Of a stretch of DNA of 64,000 nt, positions 55,788-64,000 are shown piece by piece. The position numbers and the translations under genes were made by a program. Source of the DNA: Stutzerimonas stutzeri (GTDB taxonomy: Bacteria; Pseudomonadota; Gammaproteobacteria; Pseudomonadales; Pseudomonadaceae). The stretch lies in assembly GCF_019090095.1 (NCBI RefSeq), contig NZ_JAGQFP010000001.1, positions 496,001 through 560,000 on the forward strand, read 5' to 3'. Position 1 is the first letter of the stretch. The number at the start of each line of letters is the position of its first letter. The notes below the pieces were generated by a model, which saw nothing but the letters and a program-made list of their open reading frames with translations, searched no databases and had not been told where the DNA came from.

Positions 55788-57044
55788 ATGACCCCACGCA
55801 ATCCCCTATCTGCCGCTGTATTCGCGGGCACGCTGTCGTTGGCGCTTGGCGTTCCTGCCGTCGCGCATGCGGCGGACGGCTTTGTCGAAGGCACCAAGAT
55901 CACCGTCAACGCGCGCAACTTCTACATCGGTCGCGAGTTCCGTGACGACTCGATCACTGATCGCAGCAAGGCCGAAGAATGGACCCAGAGCTTCATTCTG
56001 AACATCCAGTCCGGCTACACCCCGGGCCCGGTCGGCTTCGGTGTCGACGTGCTCGCAGGGCTTGCGGTCAAGCTCGACGGCGGCCGCGGTACCTACGGCA
56101 CCGGCCTGCTGCCACGCCATCGCGACGGCCGCCCAGCCGATGATTTCGGTCGCCTGGGTGTCGCCGCCAAGGCCAAGTTCTCCAACACCGAGCTGAATAT
56201 CGGCGAAATGATGCCGGTACTGCCGATCCTGCGCGCCGACGATGGCCGCTCGCTGCCGCAAACCTTCGAAGGCGGCATGATCACCTCGCGCGAGATCGAT
56301 GGCCTGACCCTCCATGGTGGCCAGTTCCGTCAGAACAGTCCGCGTGACGACGCCAGCATGGAAGACATGAACTACGGCGGAGGCTTCTCCGACCGCTTCA
56401 ACTACCTCGGTGGCGAATACGCCTTCAATGACAAGCGCACGACCGTTGGTCTCTGGACCGCCGAACTGAAGGACGTCTACGAACAGCAGTACGTGCAGTT
56501 ACTGCATACCCAACCGCTGAGCGCGGATCTGGCCCTGACAGCCAACCTGGGTTACTTCCAGGGTGACGAGGACGGCAGCGCTCGGGCCGGCGAGCTGGAC
56601 AACAAGACCTACTCCGGTCTGTTCGGCCTCAAGGCGGGTGGCAACACCTTCTATGTCGGTCTGCAGAAAGTCAGCGGCGACACCGGCTGGATGCGCGTCA
56701 ACGGCACCAGTGGCGGCTCGCTGGCCAACGACAGCTTCAACAATGCCTACGACAACGCTGGCGAGCGCTCCTGGCAGCTGCGTCATGACTACAACTTCGC
56801 CGCCATGGGCGTACCGGGCCTGACCCTGATGAACCGCTACATCAGCGGCGACAACATCAAGACTGCCGGCGGCAACGACGGTGAGGAATGGGGTCGTGAA
56901 ACCGAGCTGGCCTACACCGTCCAGAGCGGACCGGCGAAGAACCTGAACATCAAGTGGCGTAACTCGAGCTTCCGCTCCGAGGTCAACACCCGTGACCTGG
57001 ATGAGAACCGCCTGATCTTCAACTACCCGATCTCCATCTTGTAA
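55788..57044 (+). CDS. OprD-family outer-membrane porin
   Basis: 418 residues from ATG 55788 (GGGAG about 10 bases before): signal peptide (AGTLSLALGVPAVAHA), then the OprD-family barrel start ITVNARNFYIGREFRDD, GLLPRHRDGRPADDFGRLGVAAKAKFSNTELNIGEMMPVLP, SREIDGLTLHGGQF, and the final strand LIFNYPISIL. Family members are substrate-specific channels for small carboxylates, amino acids or sugars acids. It has its own promoter and a perfect intrinsic terminator, so is a single-gene unit; the channelled compound is not evident. Confidence 0.88.
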   Translation: MTPRNPLSAAVFAGTLSLALGVPAVAHAADGFVEGTKITVNARNFYIGREFRDDSITDRSKAEEWTQSFILNIQSGYTPGPVGFGVDVLAGLAVKLDGGRGTYGTGLLPRHRDGRPADDFGRLGVAAKAKFSNTELNIGEMMPVLPILRADDGRSLPQTFEGGMITSREIDGLTLHGGQFRQNSPRDDASMEDMNYGGGFSDRFNYLGGEYAFNDKRTTVGLWTAELKDVYEQQYVQLLHTQPLSADLALTANLGYFQGDEDGSARAGELDNKTYSGLFGLKAGGNTFYVGLQKVSGDTGWMRVNGTSGGSLANDSFNNAYDNAGERSWQLRHDYNFAAMGVPGLTLMNRYISGDNIKTAGGNDGEEWGRETELAYTVQSGPAKNLNIKWRNSSFRSEVNTRDLDENRLIFNYPISIL

Positions 57045-57097
57045 GCGGCATCCACCCGCTGGACGCAACACTCCTCGCTCCTGTTGCGGAAACTTTT

Positions 57098-57123
57098 GCC
57101 CGTCGTCGTGACGGGCTTTTTTT
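57098..57123 (+). terminator. Rho-independent terminator of the porin gene
   Basis: GCCCGTC-GTCGT-GACGGGC followed by seven T residues. Perfect 7-bp stem. Confidence 0.9.
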
Positions 57124-57336
57124 GTCCGCTGGAACCCGCCGGCAGGAGCCAGCGCTGCGCTGAGAAGGACGAGTGTCGAGCACGGACGGATCCGGCCAGG
57201 TCCCTGAATGTGGGTGTCGCGGCGCGTGTCTCGCCCTAAACGCTTGTACCGCCTGCGACGTCGCGGTCGGTCAGTTGCAGGCGCGCCGCGAAAGAGGTGT
57301 CACCAAACGCGGACATAGGCCCGCGATCAGCGCTGG

Positions 57337-58242
57337 CTATTCCACACGGCTTATCCGGATAGCGCAGCTGGCTTGCAGGCGTTGCCCGGGTGCCAAGGTG
57401 CGCATGCCGTGGGCGCCTGGGTCGTCCAGGCAGAGGGCATTATTGGCGTGGGAAACCGGTTCTACCGCAAAGAAGCCCATCTCGGCCGGCGGCGTGAACA
57501 CCACCAGATGATCGAGCACTTCGCTGGCCTGAAGGCTCAGCTCGATACCCAGCCTTGGCCAGCGAATGGACACCGGCCCACTGCGCCCGGCGAAGCAATT
57601 GTCCAAACCCGGCGCGTGCAACGGCTTGGCCGTGGAAAAGTCCCACGGCGCCGGGATTCCGCTCAGCTGCGACGGCAGCCCTTCTGCATCGTTCTGCCAG
57701 ACCGCTTGCGCTGCGAATTGCAGGTCGCAGGCATCATGACGCATGAAGTAAGGGTGCCAACCGAGCCCGGCCGGCATCGCCCGAGTGTCGCGGTTTTCCA
57801 GGCTCAGATGCAGATCGAGCCCGTTGTCGACCAGCTCCAGGCGGTGTTCCAGATCGAAGGCAAACGGCCAATCAAGGACGCAGTCGCCGTCGGGTCGATG
57901 CGCCATCCGCAGCGTCAGGCGGCTGGCATTCTGCTCGATCAGTGTCCATGGCCGTTTCCACGCCACGCCATGGATCGGCAAGGGATGGTCTTCGGACAGA
58001 CGACGCAGCGGATAGGCGTGGCCTGCGTGTTCGAAGGCGGCGCCACCGACCCGGTTGGAAAAAGGTGCCAGCACGAAGCAGCCGGTACGCCGCACGCTGT
58101 TGGAGCCGTCCCAGGGCCGCAGCAGGTCGATACCGTCATAGCTCAGGTGGGTAATCGCCCCGCCCAGGTTCGGGCACAGAGCCAGTCGCAGCGCGCCCCG
58201 GCGCACCTCGATTTCGGACAAGTCTGGTTGGGGTTCTCCCAT
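57337..58242 (-). CDS. Aldose 1-epimerase family protein
   Basis: 301 residues of the galactose-mutarotase fold. NLGGAITHLSYDGIDLLRPW at the start, FVLAPFSNRVGGAAFEHAG (Asn-Arg of the sugar site), PIHGVAWKRPW with the His acid near residue 95, PAGLGWHPYF with the second His near 175, and EPVSHANNALC near the end. Interconverts sugar anomers; the YihR/LacX-like branch often acts with sugar-acid genes. No ribosome-site oddity; it is a single gene. Sugar specificity not evident. Confidence 0.8.
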   Translation of the reverse strand: MGEPQPDLSEIEVRRGALRLALCPNLGGAITHLSYDGIDLLRPWDGSNSVRRTGCFVLAPFSNRVGGAAFEHAGHAYPLRRLSEDHPLPIHGVAWKRPWTLIEQNASRLTLRMAHRPDGDCVLDWPFAFDLEHRLELVDNGLDLHLSLENRDTRAMPAGLGWHPYFMRHDACDLQFAAQAVWQNDAEGLPSQLSGIPAPWDFSTAKPLHAPGLDNCFAGRSGPVSIRWPRLGIELSLQASEVLDHLVVFTPPAEMGFFAVEPVSHANNALCLDDPGAHGMRTLAPGQRLQASCAIRISRVE

Positions 58243-58422
58243 TTGCCGCGCTCCTTGGGTGAGCGAGTGCCGCTCGCAGATTGGGTGAGGCCTCTCACGA
58301 CCAGAGCTTGTGACTCAGGTCATGAGCGCGCCGTGGGGGTGTCGCTCGTTAAGGTCGACGCCAGGCTTTTGGCCTGGGCCTTTGGCGACTCAGTCGCCTC
58401 GATCTGGACGCCGGGTGGGCGT
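58243..58422. other. Short intergenic region with a hairpin
   Basis: CCAGGC-TTTTG-GCCTGG at 58361-58377 between two minus-strand genes; likely the end of the upstream (2-hydroxyacid dehydrogenase) transcript. Confidence 0.4.
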
Positions 58423-59352
58423 TCAGACGGCTGTCAGCACCTCCGCGCGCTCAAGAAAGGCGTGCAGATTGGCGAACAGCAATTCTTCCATGGCCAGCCG
58501 GGTTTCCTCGGTGGCACTGCCAATGTGCGGCAGCAGGACGACGTTCGACAGATCGAAAAGCACCTGGGGCACATTGGGTTCGGTGGCGTAGACATCGAGG
58601 GCCGCGCCGCCGAGGTGACCCTTCACCAGCGCGTCGATCAGCGCGTTCTCGTCGACCACTGAGCCGCGCGAGACGTTGATCAACATGCCGCCTTTTCCAA
58701 GCGCATCGAGCACCTCGGCATTGATCAGGTGGCGTGTACTCTCCCCGCCCGGACAGGTCAGGACAAGAAAATCGCTCCAGCGCGCCAGCTCCACCAGGCT
58801 GGCCTCGTACCCGTAGGGGCTGCCCTCTACCGGACGCCGGTTGTGATAGCGGACCTGCATGTCGAAACCACTGGAACGCTTGGCCACGGTTTCACCAATG
58901 CGACCCATGCCTACGATGCCAAGGCGTTTGCCGCTGACGCGGGTGGCCAGCGGCAACCCGCCGGCCGGCCATTGGCCGCTGCGTACGAAGCGATCGGCCC
59001 GGGATATTTGCCGCGCGCAGTCAATGAGCATGCCGAAGGCAAGATCGGCCACGCAGTCATTGAGGACATCCGGGGTGTTGCTTACCGGAATGCCGCGCGC
59101 CCGGGCGGCCGTCACGTCGATGGCGTCGTAGCCCACGCCGAAACTGACGATGGCGCGAAGCCTGGGCAGTCGCTCGATCAAGGCGGCGGTACAGCCGAAA
59201 CGTCCGGATGTGACCATGATCTCGATGCGTTCAGCGTGTTGCTGAAGGAGCGTCTCGGGATCTGCATCCCAGAGTCGCAAAACCTCGTGCTCCGCAGCGA
59301 GACGTTGGTTGCATCGTTCGGTAAGCGGGCCGATTTGAAGAATGCAGGTCAC
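58423..59352 (-). CDS. D-2-hydroxyacid dehydrogenase (NAD(P)-linked)
   Basis: 309 residues from GTG 59352, which has GAGGA 6 bases away; an ATG at 59406 would add 18 residues with no ribosome site. NAD-binding GKRLGIVGMGRIGETVAKRS (about 145), substrate/catalytic Arg in LINVSRGSVVDENALIDAL, Glu in YATEPNVPQVLF and His in VVLLPHIGSATEETRLAM. The pattern is that of the glyoxylate/hydroxypyruvate reductase branch. May work with the FAD-linked 2-hydroxyacid dehydrogenase gene upstream, which oxidises such acids. Confidence 0.85.
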   Translation of the reverse strand: MTCILQIGPLTERCNQRLAAEHEVLRLWDADPETLLQQHAERIEIMVTSGRFGCTAALIERLPRLRAIVSFGVGYDAIDVTAARARGIPVSNTPDVLNDCVADLAFGMLIDCARQISRADRFVRSGQWPAGGLPLATRVSGKRLGIVGMGRIGETVAKRSSGFDMQVRYHNRRPVEGSPYGYEASLVELARWSDFLVLTCPGGESTRHLINAEVLDALGKGGMLINVSRGSVVDENALIDALVKGHLGGAALDVYATEPNVPQVLFDLSNVVLLPHIGSATEETRLAMEELLFANLHAFLERAEVLTAV

Positions 59353-59446
59353 AGGTTTTCCTCGATTGGGAGCCAAGGTAGGACGGTTCGATTCGCGGCC
59401 AGCCACCCGGCAGGAATCTCGCGTGTACGAGCGTCGGACGCTGGCT

Positions 59447-60868
59447 TCAGAGCCATTGAAAGAGCTTGCCGGGGTTCATCAGTCCTTGAGGGTCAAGTGT
59501 CGTTTTCAGGGTGCGCATCAGCTGCAGCTCGAGCGGGTCCTTGTAGTGCTGGGCAGCCTCGCGCTTGGCTTGGCCGATGCCGTGTTCGGCGCTGATGCTT
59601 CCGTGAAAGCGCGTCGTGGCGTCGTAAATTATCTGGGTGATTGCCGCCCGTTGCGCCGTAAAGGCGTCGTCGTCCGAACCGGCGGGCTTGCTGATGTTGT
59701 AATGCAGGTTGCCGTCACCGACGTGCCCATAGGCAACGATTCGCACGCCGGGGAAGTCGTCGAGCAAGCGGTTGTCTGTGGCCTGGATGAACGCGGGGAT
59801 AAGACTCACCGGCACGCTGATGTCGTGCTTCAGGCTCGGGCCTTCATGGTTCTGCGCCTCGGATATGCCTTCGCGCAGAGCCCAAAGCGCCGCAACCTGC
59901 GCCTGGTTACCCGCAAGCACCGCGTCGGTGACCCAGCCGCGCTCCAGCGCCTGGCCCATTCCGGTTTCCAGTAGTTCGTTCAGCGGCGCCTCGGGCTGCG
60001 TGTCGCTGAGCTCGATGAGTACGTACCAGGGATGAATCTGATCGAAGGGGTCGCTGCATCCGGTTACATGCCGAAGAACGAACTCCACACTTTGCCGAGA
60101 CATTAGCTCGAAACCGGTCAGGCGATCGCCGCAAAGCCCTCGCACCAGGCCGATGAGTTCGATGGCCGCCTCAGCGCTGGGCAGCGCGACCCAAGCGGTG
60201 GTGACGCTGCATACGGCCGGATACAGCTTGAGCACCGCAGCGGTAATGATGCCGAGCGTGCCTTCGGAGCCGATGAACAGATGCTTGAGGTCGTCGCCGG
60301 TGTTGTCCTTGCGTAGGCCACGCAAGCCGTTCCAGATCTGGCCGTCGGGCAATACCACTTCCAGACCCAGGGTGAGGTCGCGCATGTTGCCGTAACGCAA
60401 TACCGCAGTGCCGCCAGCGTTGGTTGCGAGATTGCCGCCAACCGTGCAGCTGCCCTGCGCGCCGAGGGAAAGAGGAAACAAGCGCCCTGCCTCGGCTGCT
60501 GCGGCCTGGAGGGTCTGCAAGATCACCCCGGCCTCGACCGTGATGGTTTCGTTGGCCGTGTCGATTTCGCGAATCCGGTTCAGGCGAGTCAGCGAGAGCA
60601 CCACCTGGGTACCGCTGTCATCGGGGATCGAACCGCCACACAGACCCGTATTGCCGCCTTGCGGCACCACGGCGATGCGCTGCTCGTGGCACAGGCGCAC
60701 CACGGCGGCCACCTCTACGGTTGTCGCCGGCCGCACGACCAGCGCCGCCTTGCCGCGGTAAGCGTTGCGCCAGTCGCTGAGGTAGCTGGCCATTCGCTCT
60801 GGGTCGCAGACGAGTCCGGCAGGGCCGACGATGGCTTCGAGCGCATGCCGCAAGTTGTGGACGTTCAT
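59447..60868 (-). CDS. FAD-linked 2-hydroxyacid dehydrogenase (D-2-hydroxyglutarate/lactate type)
   Basis: 473 residues from ATG 60868 (GGAG upstream). FAD-binding PCMH domain: VVPQGGNTGLCGGSIPD (about 78-95), LGAQGSCTVGGNLATNAGG, GNMRDLTLGLEVVLPDG and GSEGTLGIITAAVLKLYP. C-terminal domain: AYGHVGDGNLHYNISKP with metal His, SISAEHGIGQAKREA, and MRTLKTTLDPQGLMNPGKLF at the end. Family reaction: oxidation of a D-2-hydroxyacid to the oxoacid with electrons to a flavoprotein or quinone. P. stutzeri has a characterised D-2-hydroxyglutarate dehydrogenase of this type, but the exact substrate of this copy cannot be fixed here. Confidence 0.85.
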   Translation of the reverse strand: MNVHNLRHALEAIVGPAGLVCDPERMASYLSDWRNAYRGKAALVVRPATTVEVAAVVRLCHEQRIAVVPQGGNTGLCGGSIPDDSGTQVVLSLTRLNRIREIDTANETITVEAGVILQTLQAAAAEAGRLFPLSLGAQGSCTVGGNLATNAGGTAVLRYGNMRDLTLGLEVVLPDGQIWNGLRGLRKDNTGDDLKHLFIGSEGTLGIITAAVLKLYPAVCSVTTAWVALPSAEAAIELIGLVRGLCGDRLTGFELMSRQSVEFVLRHVTGCSDPFDQIHPWYVLIELSDTQPEAPLNELLETGMGQALERGWVTDAVLAGNQAQVAALWALREGISEAQNHEGPSLKHDISVPVSLIPAFIQATDNRLLDDFPGVRIVAYGHVGDGNLHYNISKPAGSDDDAFTAQRAAITQIIYDATTRFHGSISAEHGIGQAKREAAQHYKDPLELQLMRTLKTTLDPQGLMNPGKLFQWL

Positions 60869-60954
60869 GGCAACTCCGTGTGGAAAACCGGCAGGTGTTC
60901 CTTGGCAATGACGTTTCAACGAGTTCGCCTTCCTCCGTGGAAACCGAACCCAGG

Positions 60955-61740
60955 GTCGCGGGCAGAGCCCACTCCTACAGGCATTCCACCGACGCTTTTT
61001 GGAGCCTGGCTCTGCCCACGACAGGGCCCACTATTGCGGGCGCCCCCCCTTCCAACAGACCTCCGCCGACGCCTTTGTAGGAGCAGGCTCTGCCTGCGAC
61101 AGGCCCCCTGGTCGCGGGCAGAGCCCACTCCTACAGGCATTCCACCGACGCTTTGTGGAAACCGGCTCTGCCTGCGACAGGGCCTGCGGTCGCGGGCAGA
61201 GCCCACTCCTACAGGTATCCCTCCGGCGCTTTTATAGGAGCAGGCTCTGCCTGCGCCAAGCCCCGTGGTCGCGGGCAGAGCCCACTCCTACAGGTATCCC
61301 TCCGGCGCTTTTGTAGGAGCAGGCTCTGCCTGCGACAGGGCCTGCGGTCGCGGGCAGAGCCCACTCCTACAGGTATCCCTCCGGCGCTTTTGTAGGAGCA
61401 GGCTCTGCCTGCGCCAAGCCCCGTGGTCGCGGGCAGAGCCCACTCCTACAGGCATCCCGCCGGCGCTTTTGTAGGAGCAGGCTCTGCCTGCGCCAAGCCC
61501 CGTGGTCGCGGGCAGAGCCCACTCCTACAGGCATCCCGCCGACGCTTTGTGGAAATCGGCTCTGCCTGCGACAGGGCCTGCGGTCGCGGGCAGAGCCCAC
61601 TCCTACAGGTATCCCTCCGGCGCTTTTGTAGGAGCAGGCTCTGCCTGCGCCAAGCCCCGTGGTCGCGGGCAGAGCCCACTCCTACAGGTATCCCTCCGGC
61701 GCTTTTGTAGGAGCAGGCTCTGCCTGCGACAGGCCCCAGC
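60955..61740. repeat. REP/BIME array, about ten units of 78-79 bp
   Basis: A roughly 27-base element appears alternately in both orientations: GTCGCGGGCAGAGCCC with ACTCCTACAGG, and its inverse TGTAGGAG with AGGCTCTGCCTGCGAC. Forward copies begin at 60955, 61111, 61189, 61268, 61347, 61426, 61505, 61583 and 61662 (spacing 78-79, with one degenerate unit near 61031). The linkers carry GGTATCCCTCCGGCGCTTTT or GGCATCC...GACGCTTT. This is a Pseudomonas-type clustered REP array between the FAD dehydrogenase start and the end of garD. Open frames inside it are by-products of the repeat. Confidence 0.93.
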
Positions 61741-61762
61741 GCCGTCGCCTCGGTTCTGCTTA

Positions 61763-63328
61763 TCAGGTGATCGGGGCCGGGTTGAACAGCACGATGTCGT
61801 TGTGCAGCCTGTGCTGCTCGGCCCAGGTCTTCTTGCGGCCGCTGGCGACGTCCAGGTAGTAGTGGAACAGCTCCCAGCCCAGCTCCTCGAGGGTCGCGCG
61901 GCCGGTGGCGATGCGGCCGGCATCGATGTCGATCAGATCCGGCCAGCGCTCGGCCAGCTCGGTACGGGTCGCCACCTTGACCACCGGTGCCATGGCCAGG
62001 CCGTACGGCGTGCCGCGGCCGGTGGTGAACACGTGCAGGTTCATCCCGGCGGCCAGCTGAAGCGTGCCGCACACGAAGTCGCTGGCCGGCGTTGCGCAAA
62101 AAATCAGCCCTTTGCGATCGACCCGCTCCCCCGGCCCGACCACGCCGTTGATGGCGTTGCTGCCGGATTTGACGATCGAGCCCAGCGACTTTTCGACGAT
62201 ATTGGACAGCCCGCCTTTCTTGTTGCCCGGTGTGGTGTTGGCGCTGCGGTCGGCGGCGCCGCGTTCCAGGTACTGGTCGTACCAGTCCATTTCGGCGATC
62301 AGGGCGTCGGCGACTTCCGTCGACTCGGCGCGGGCGGTGAGCATATACACCGCGTCGCGAACCTCGGTGTTCTCGGAAAACATCACGGTGGCGCCGGCGC
62401 GTACCAGCAGGTCCGAGGCATAACCCAGCGCCGGATTAGCGGTAATGCCAGAGAACGCATCGCTGCCGCCGCACTGCATGCCCAGCACCAGTTCGGACGC
62501 CGGCACCGTCTCGCGGCGGCGCTGGTCGAGCTTTTTCAGCCGCGTTTCGGCCAGAGCCATGATCTGCTCGATCATTTCACCGAACCCGGTGTTGGACTCC
62601 TGCAGGCGATAGAGCCAGGGATCGCGCAGGTCCACTGACGGATCACCCTCGTGCATCACCTGCTCGGCCTGGAGCTTTTCGCAGCCGAGACTGATCACCA
62701 GCGCCTCGCCGCCGAGGTTCGGGTTGCGCGCCAGGTTGCGCACGGTGCGGATCGGGATGTAAGCGTCGCGCGCATTGATCGCCACGCCGCAGCCGTAGCT
62801 GTGAGTCAGCGCGACCACGTCATCGACGTTGGGGTATTTGGGCAGCAGCTCATCGCGAATGCGCTTGACCGCATGTTCCAGCACGCCGGTGACGCACTGC
62901 ACAGTGGTGCTGATACCGAGGATATTGCGGGTGCCTACCGTGCCGTCGGCGTTGCGATAACCCTCGAAGGTGTAGCCCTCCAGCGGGGCGAGCCTGTCCG
63001 GTACGGCATTGGCGCGCGGCAGGCTATCGAGCGGCGGCGCGCTGGGCATCTTCAACTGGGTTTCCTTCACCCATGAGCCACGGCGCAGCGGCTCGAGCGC
63101 GTAACCGATGATCTGACCATAGCGGCGCACGGGCTCGCCTTCGGGGATGTCCACCAACGCCACTTTATGGCTCTGGGGCACGCTTTCGACCGTCACCAGC
63201 CCATCCTCGAACCGCGCACCGGTCGGCACACCGCCATCGTTGACCACAACAGCCACGTTGTCCGCCTCGTTGAGGCGAATGTAACGCGGCGAATCTTGAT
63301 GCTGAATCAGTTCCACGGTGTCGTTCAT
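61763..63328 (-). CDS. garD: Galactarate dehydratase
   Basis: 521 residues, matching E. coli GarD closely in memory: [20 protein letters not shown] SAF domain at the N-terminus, [111 protein letters not shown] and [13 protein letters not shown]. Reaction: dehydration of galactarate to 5-dehydro-4-deoxyglucarate with iron. Neighbouring gudD, encoded in the same direction 217 bases upstream, does the same for glucarate, so the two make a common intermediate. Confidence 0.92.
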   Translation of the reverse strand: MNDTVELIQHQDSPRYIRLNEADNVAVVVNDGGVPTGARFEDGLVTVESVPQSHKVALVDIPEGEPVRRYGQIIGYALEPLRRGSWVKETQLKMPSAPPLDSLPRANAVPDRLAPLEGYTFEGYRNADGTVGTRNILGISTTVQCVTGVLEHAVKRIRDELLPKYPNVDDVVALTHSYGCGVAINARDAYIPIRTVRNLARNPNLGGEALVISLGCEKLQAEQVMHEGDPSVDLRDPWLYRLQESNTGFGEMIEQIMALAETRLKKLDQRRRETVPASELVLGMQCGGSDAFSGITANPALGYASDLLVRAGATVMFSENTEVRDAVYMLTARAESTEVADALIAEMDWYDQYLERGAADRSANTTPGNKKGGLSNIVEKSLGSIVKSGSNAINGVVGPGERVDRKGLIFCATPASDFVCGTLQLAAGMNLHVFTTGRGTPYGLAMAPVVKVATRTELAERWPDLIDIDAGRIATGRATLEELGWELFHYYLDVASGRKKTWAEQHRLHNDIVLFNPAPIT

Positions 63329-63397
63329 ATCGGTCTCCGGTCAGGCCGGTTGTTGTTCTGGTCTGGTTCGTTCGCTTTCTGGACCGCTGCGCGACTC

Positions 63398-63457
63398 GTA
63401 GGTGGGCTTTAGCCCACCATTCTTTAGGAGTCACTGGTGGGCTAAAGCCCACCCTAC
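63398..63457. repeat. Inverted-repeat pair (second REP/BIME type)
   Basis: GTAGGTGGGCTTTAGCCCAC at 63398-63417 and GTGGGCTAAAGCCCACCCTAC nearly inverted at 63437-63457 flank a short spacer. A single BIME of a different REP family from the array at 60955-61740, between garD and gudD. Confidence 0.75.
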
Positions 63458-63545
63458 ATTCTGTTCACCCGTGCCCGAACGGGCCTCGGTAGGGACACAG
63501 CTGCGGTCGATCACATCAACCACCGTCGCGAATTGAGCTTCCAGC

Positions 63546-64000
63546 TCATCGCACCAGGCACGGTTTCTTGTTGTTGAAGGTCCACTCCGGGATCAGGTAC
63601 TGCATGGCGATCGCATCGTCGCGCGCACCCAGGCCCTTCTCCAGATACAGCTCATGAGCCTTCTGCAGCGCATTTTCGTCCAGCTCGACGCCCAGCCCCG
63701 CCTTGGCCGGCACAGCCACCTTGCCGCCGACGATCTGCAGCGGTTCACGGGTCAGGTACTGACCGTCCTGCCAGATCCAGTGGGTGTCGATCGCGGTGAT
63801 CTTGCCCGGTGCGGCGGCCGCCACGTGGGTGAACATGGCCAAGGAAATGTCGAAGTGGTTGTTCGAATGTGAGCCCCAGGTCAGGCCCCAGTCGTTGCAC
63901 ATCTGCGCGACGCGTACCGAGCCGCTCATGGTCCAGAAGTGCGGGTCGGCCAGCGGGATGTCCACGGAATTCAGCTGGATGGTATGGCCCATCTGCCGCC
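63546..64000 (-). CDS. gudD: Glucarate dehydratase, C-terminal part (runs off the window)
   Basis: The last 151 residues of an enolase-superfamily sugar-acid dehydratase: [82 protein letters not shown] and [29 protein letters not shown]. Nearly the same as E. coli GudD from memory, with the catalytic His in SHSNNHFD. The frame is open to the window edge (64000), so the N-terminal two thirds are outside. Role: glucarate to 5-dehydro-4-deoxyglucarate. Confidence 0.92.
   Translation of the reverse strand, partial: RQMGHTIQLNSVDIPLADPHFWTMSGSVRVAQMCNDWGLTWGSHSNNHFDISLAMFTHVAAAAPGKITAIDTHWIWQDGQYLTREPLQIVGGKVAVPAKAGLGVELDENALQKAHELYLEKGLGARDDAIAMQYLIPEWTFNNKKPCLVR

Noticed and set aside
57373..58662. 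429-residue plus-strand frame across the epimerase and dehydrogenase genes
   Set aside because: Spans two real minus-strand genes and has no family features.
61153..61740. Open frames with a repeated GQSPLLQVSLRRF-type peptide in the array
   Set aside because: They are translations of the REP units; period 79 shifts frame and no start or ribosome site fits.
60955..61740. CRISPR array
   Set aside because: Repeats alternate in orientation, spacers are conserved rather than unique, and no cas gene is present.

Overview
The window looks like chromosome from a high-GC gammaproteobacterium of the Pseudomonas/Stutzerimonas group. The evidence is family-level recognition: an OprD-family porin, Pseudomonas-type galU, gor, hemN and ltaE, a REP/BIME array built from a motif of the Pseudomonas type, a FAN1 nuclease gene and a levulinate (lva) operon in the order known from Pseudomonas putida. 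No rRNA, tRNA, intact insertion sequence, CRISPR or phage gene was recognised.

Layout. 1-208 is the 3' end of a chemoreceptor gene and 209-1180 is decayed DNA with a remnant of an RND outer-membrane channel gene. 1180-10510 is a complete levulinic-acid catabolic locus: the sigma54 activator lvaR, then the divergent lvaABCDEFG operon behind a good -24/-12 promoter (3270-3285). 10558-17334 (minus strand) is a small membrane ORF followed by a set for an amino alcohol, amine or amino acid: imine-reductase-like protein, class III aminotransferase, PatD-like aminoaldehyde dehydrogenase, APC permease and iron alcohol dehydrogenase. 17531-28154 holds an EthA-type Baeyer-Villiger monooxygenase with an alpha/beta hydrolase, a divergent PhyH dioxygenase, a PucR-type regulator, a decayed porin gene, two TetR regulators and an FAD amine oxidoreductase. 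28327-33756 holds a membrane protein of unknown function, a lipoprotein PQQ- and haem-c-containing dehydrogenase, and a TonB receptor closely resembling PqqU (YncD), the PQQ importer. 34490-41131 is a DUF1329/DUF1302/RND/YCF48-like envelope operon, again behind a good sigma54-type promoter.

From about 42 kb the content is more housekeeping-like: threonine aldolase, two DUF202 membrane proteins, a PCu(A)C copper chaperone, glutathione reductase, a glyoxalase-fold protein, galU, a chemoreceptor with a c-type haem motif, hemN, an SOS-controlled FAN1 nuclease/XPD-like helicase operon, an OprD-family porin, aldose 1-epimerase, a 2-hydroxyacid dehydrogenase, an FAD-linked 2-hydroxyacid dehydrogenase, a long REP array, garD and the end of gudD.

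How the genes work together. The lva genes should activate levulinate to levulinyl-CoA (LvaE), reduce it (LvaD), phosphorylate the 4-hydroxyacyl-CoA (LvaAB) and turn it into 3-hydroxyvaleryl-CoA (LvaC), with LvaFG as likely uptake system. The 10.7-41.1 kb block is best read as a mosaic catabolic region for one or more poorly water-soluble, probably nitrogen-containing compounds: a periplasmic quinohaemoprotein supplied with PQQ by PqqU, an envelope DUF1302/1329/RND system, and cytoplasmic monooxygenase, hydrolase, dehydrogenase and transaminase steps. The substrate cannot be read from sequence. In the core part, the FAN1-helicase pair under a perfect LexA box looks like an inducible crosslink-repair module.
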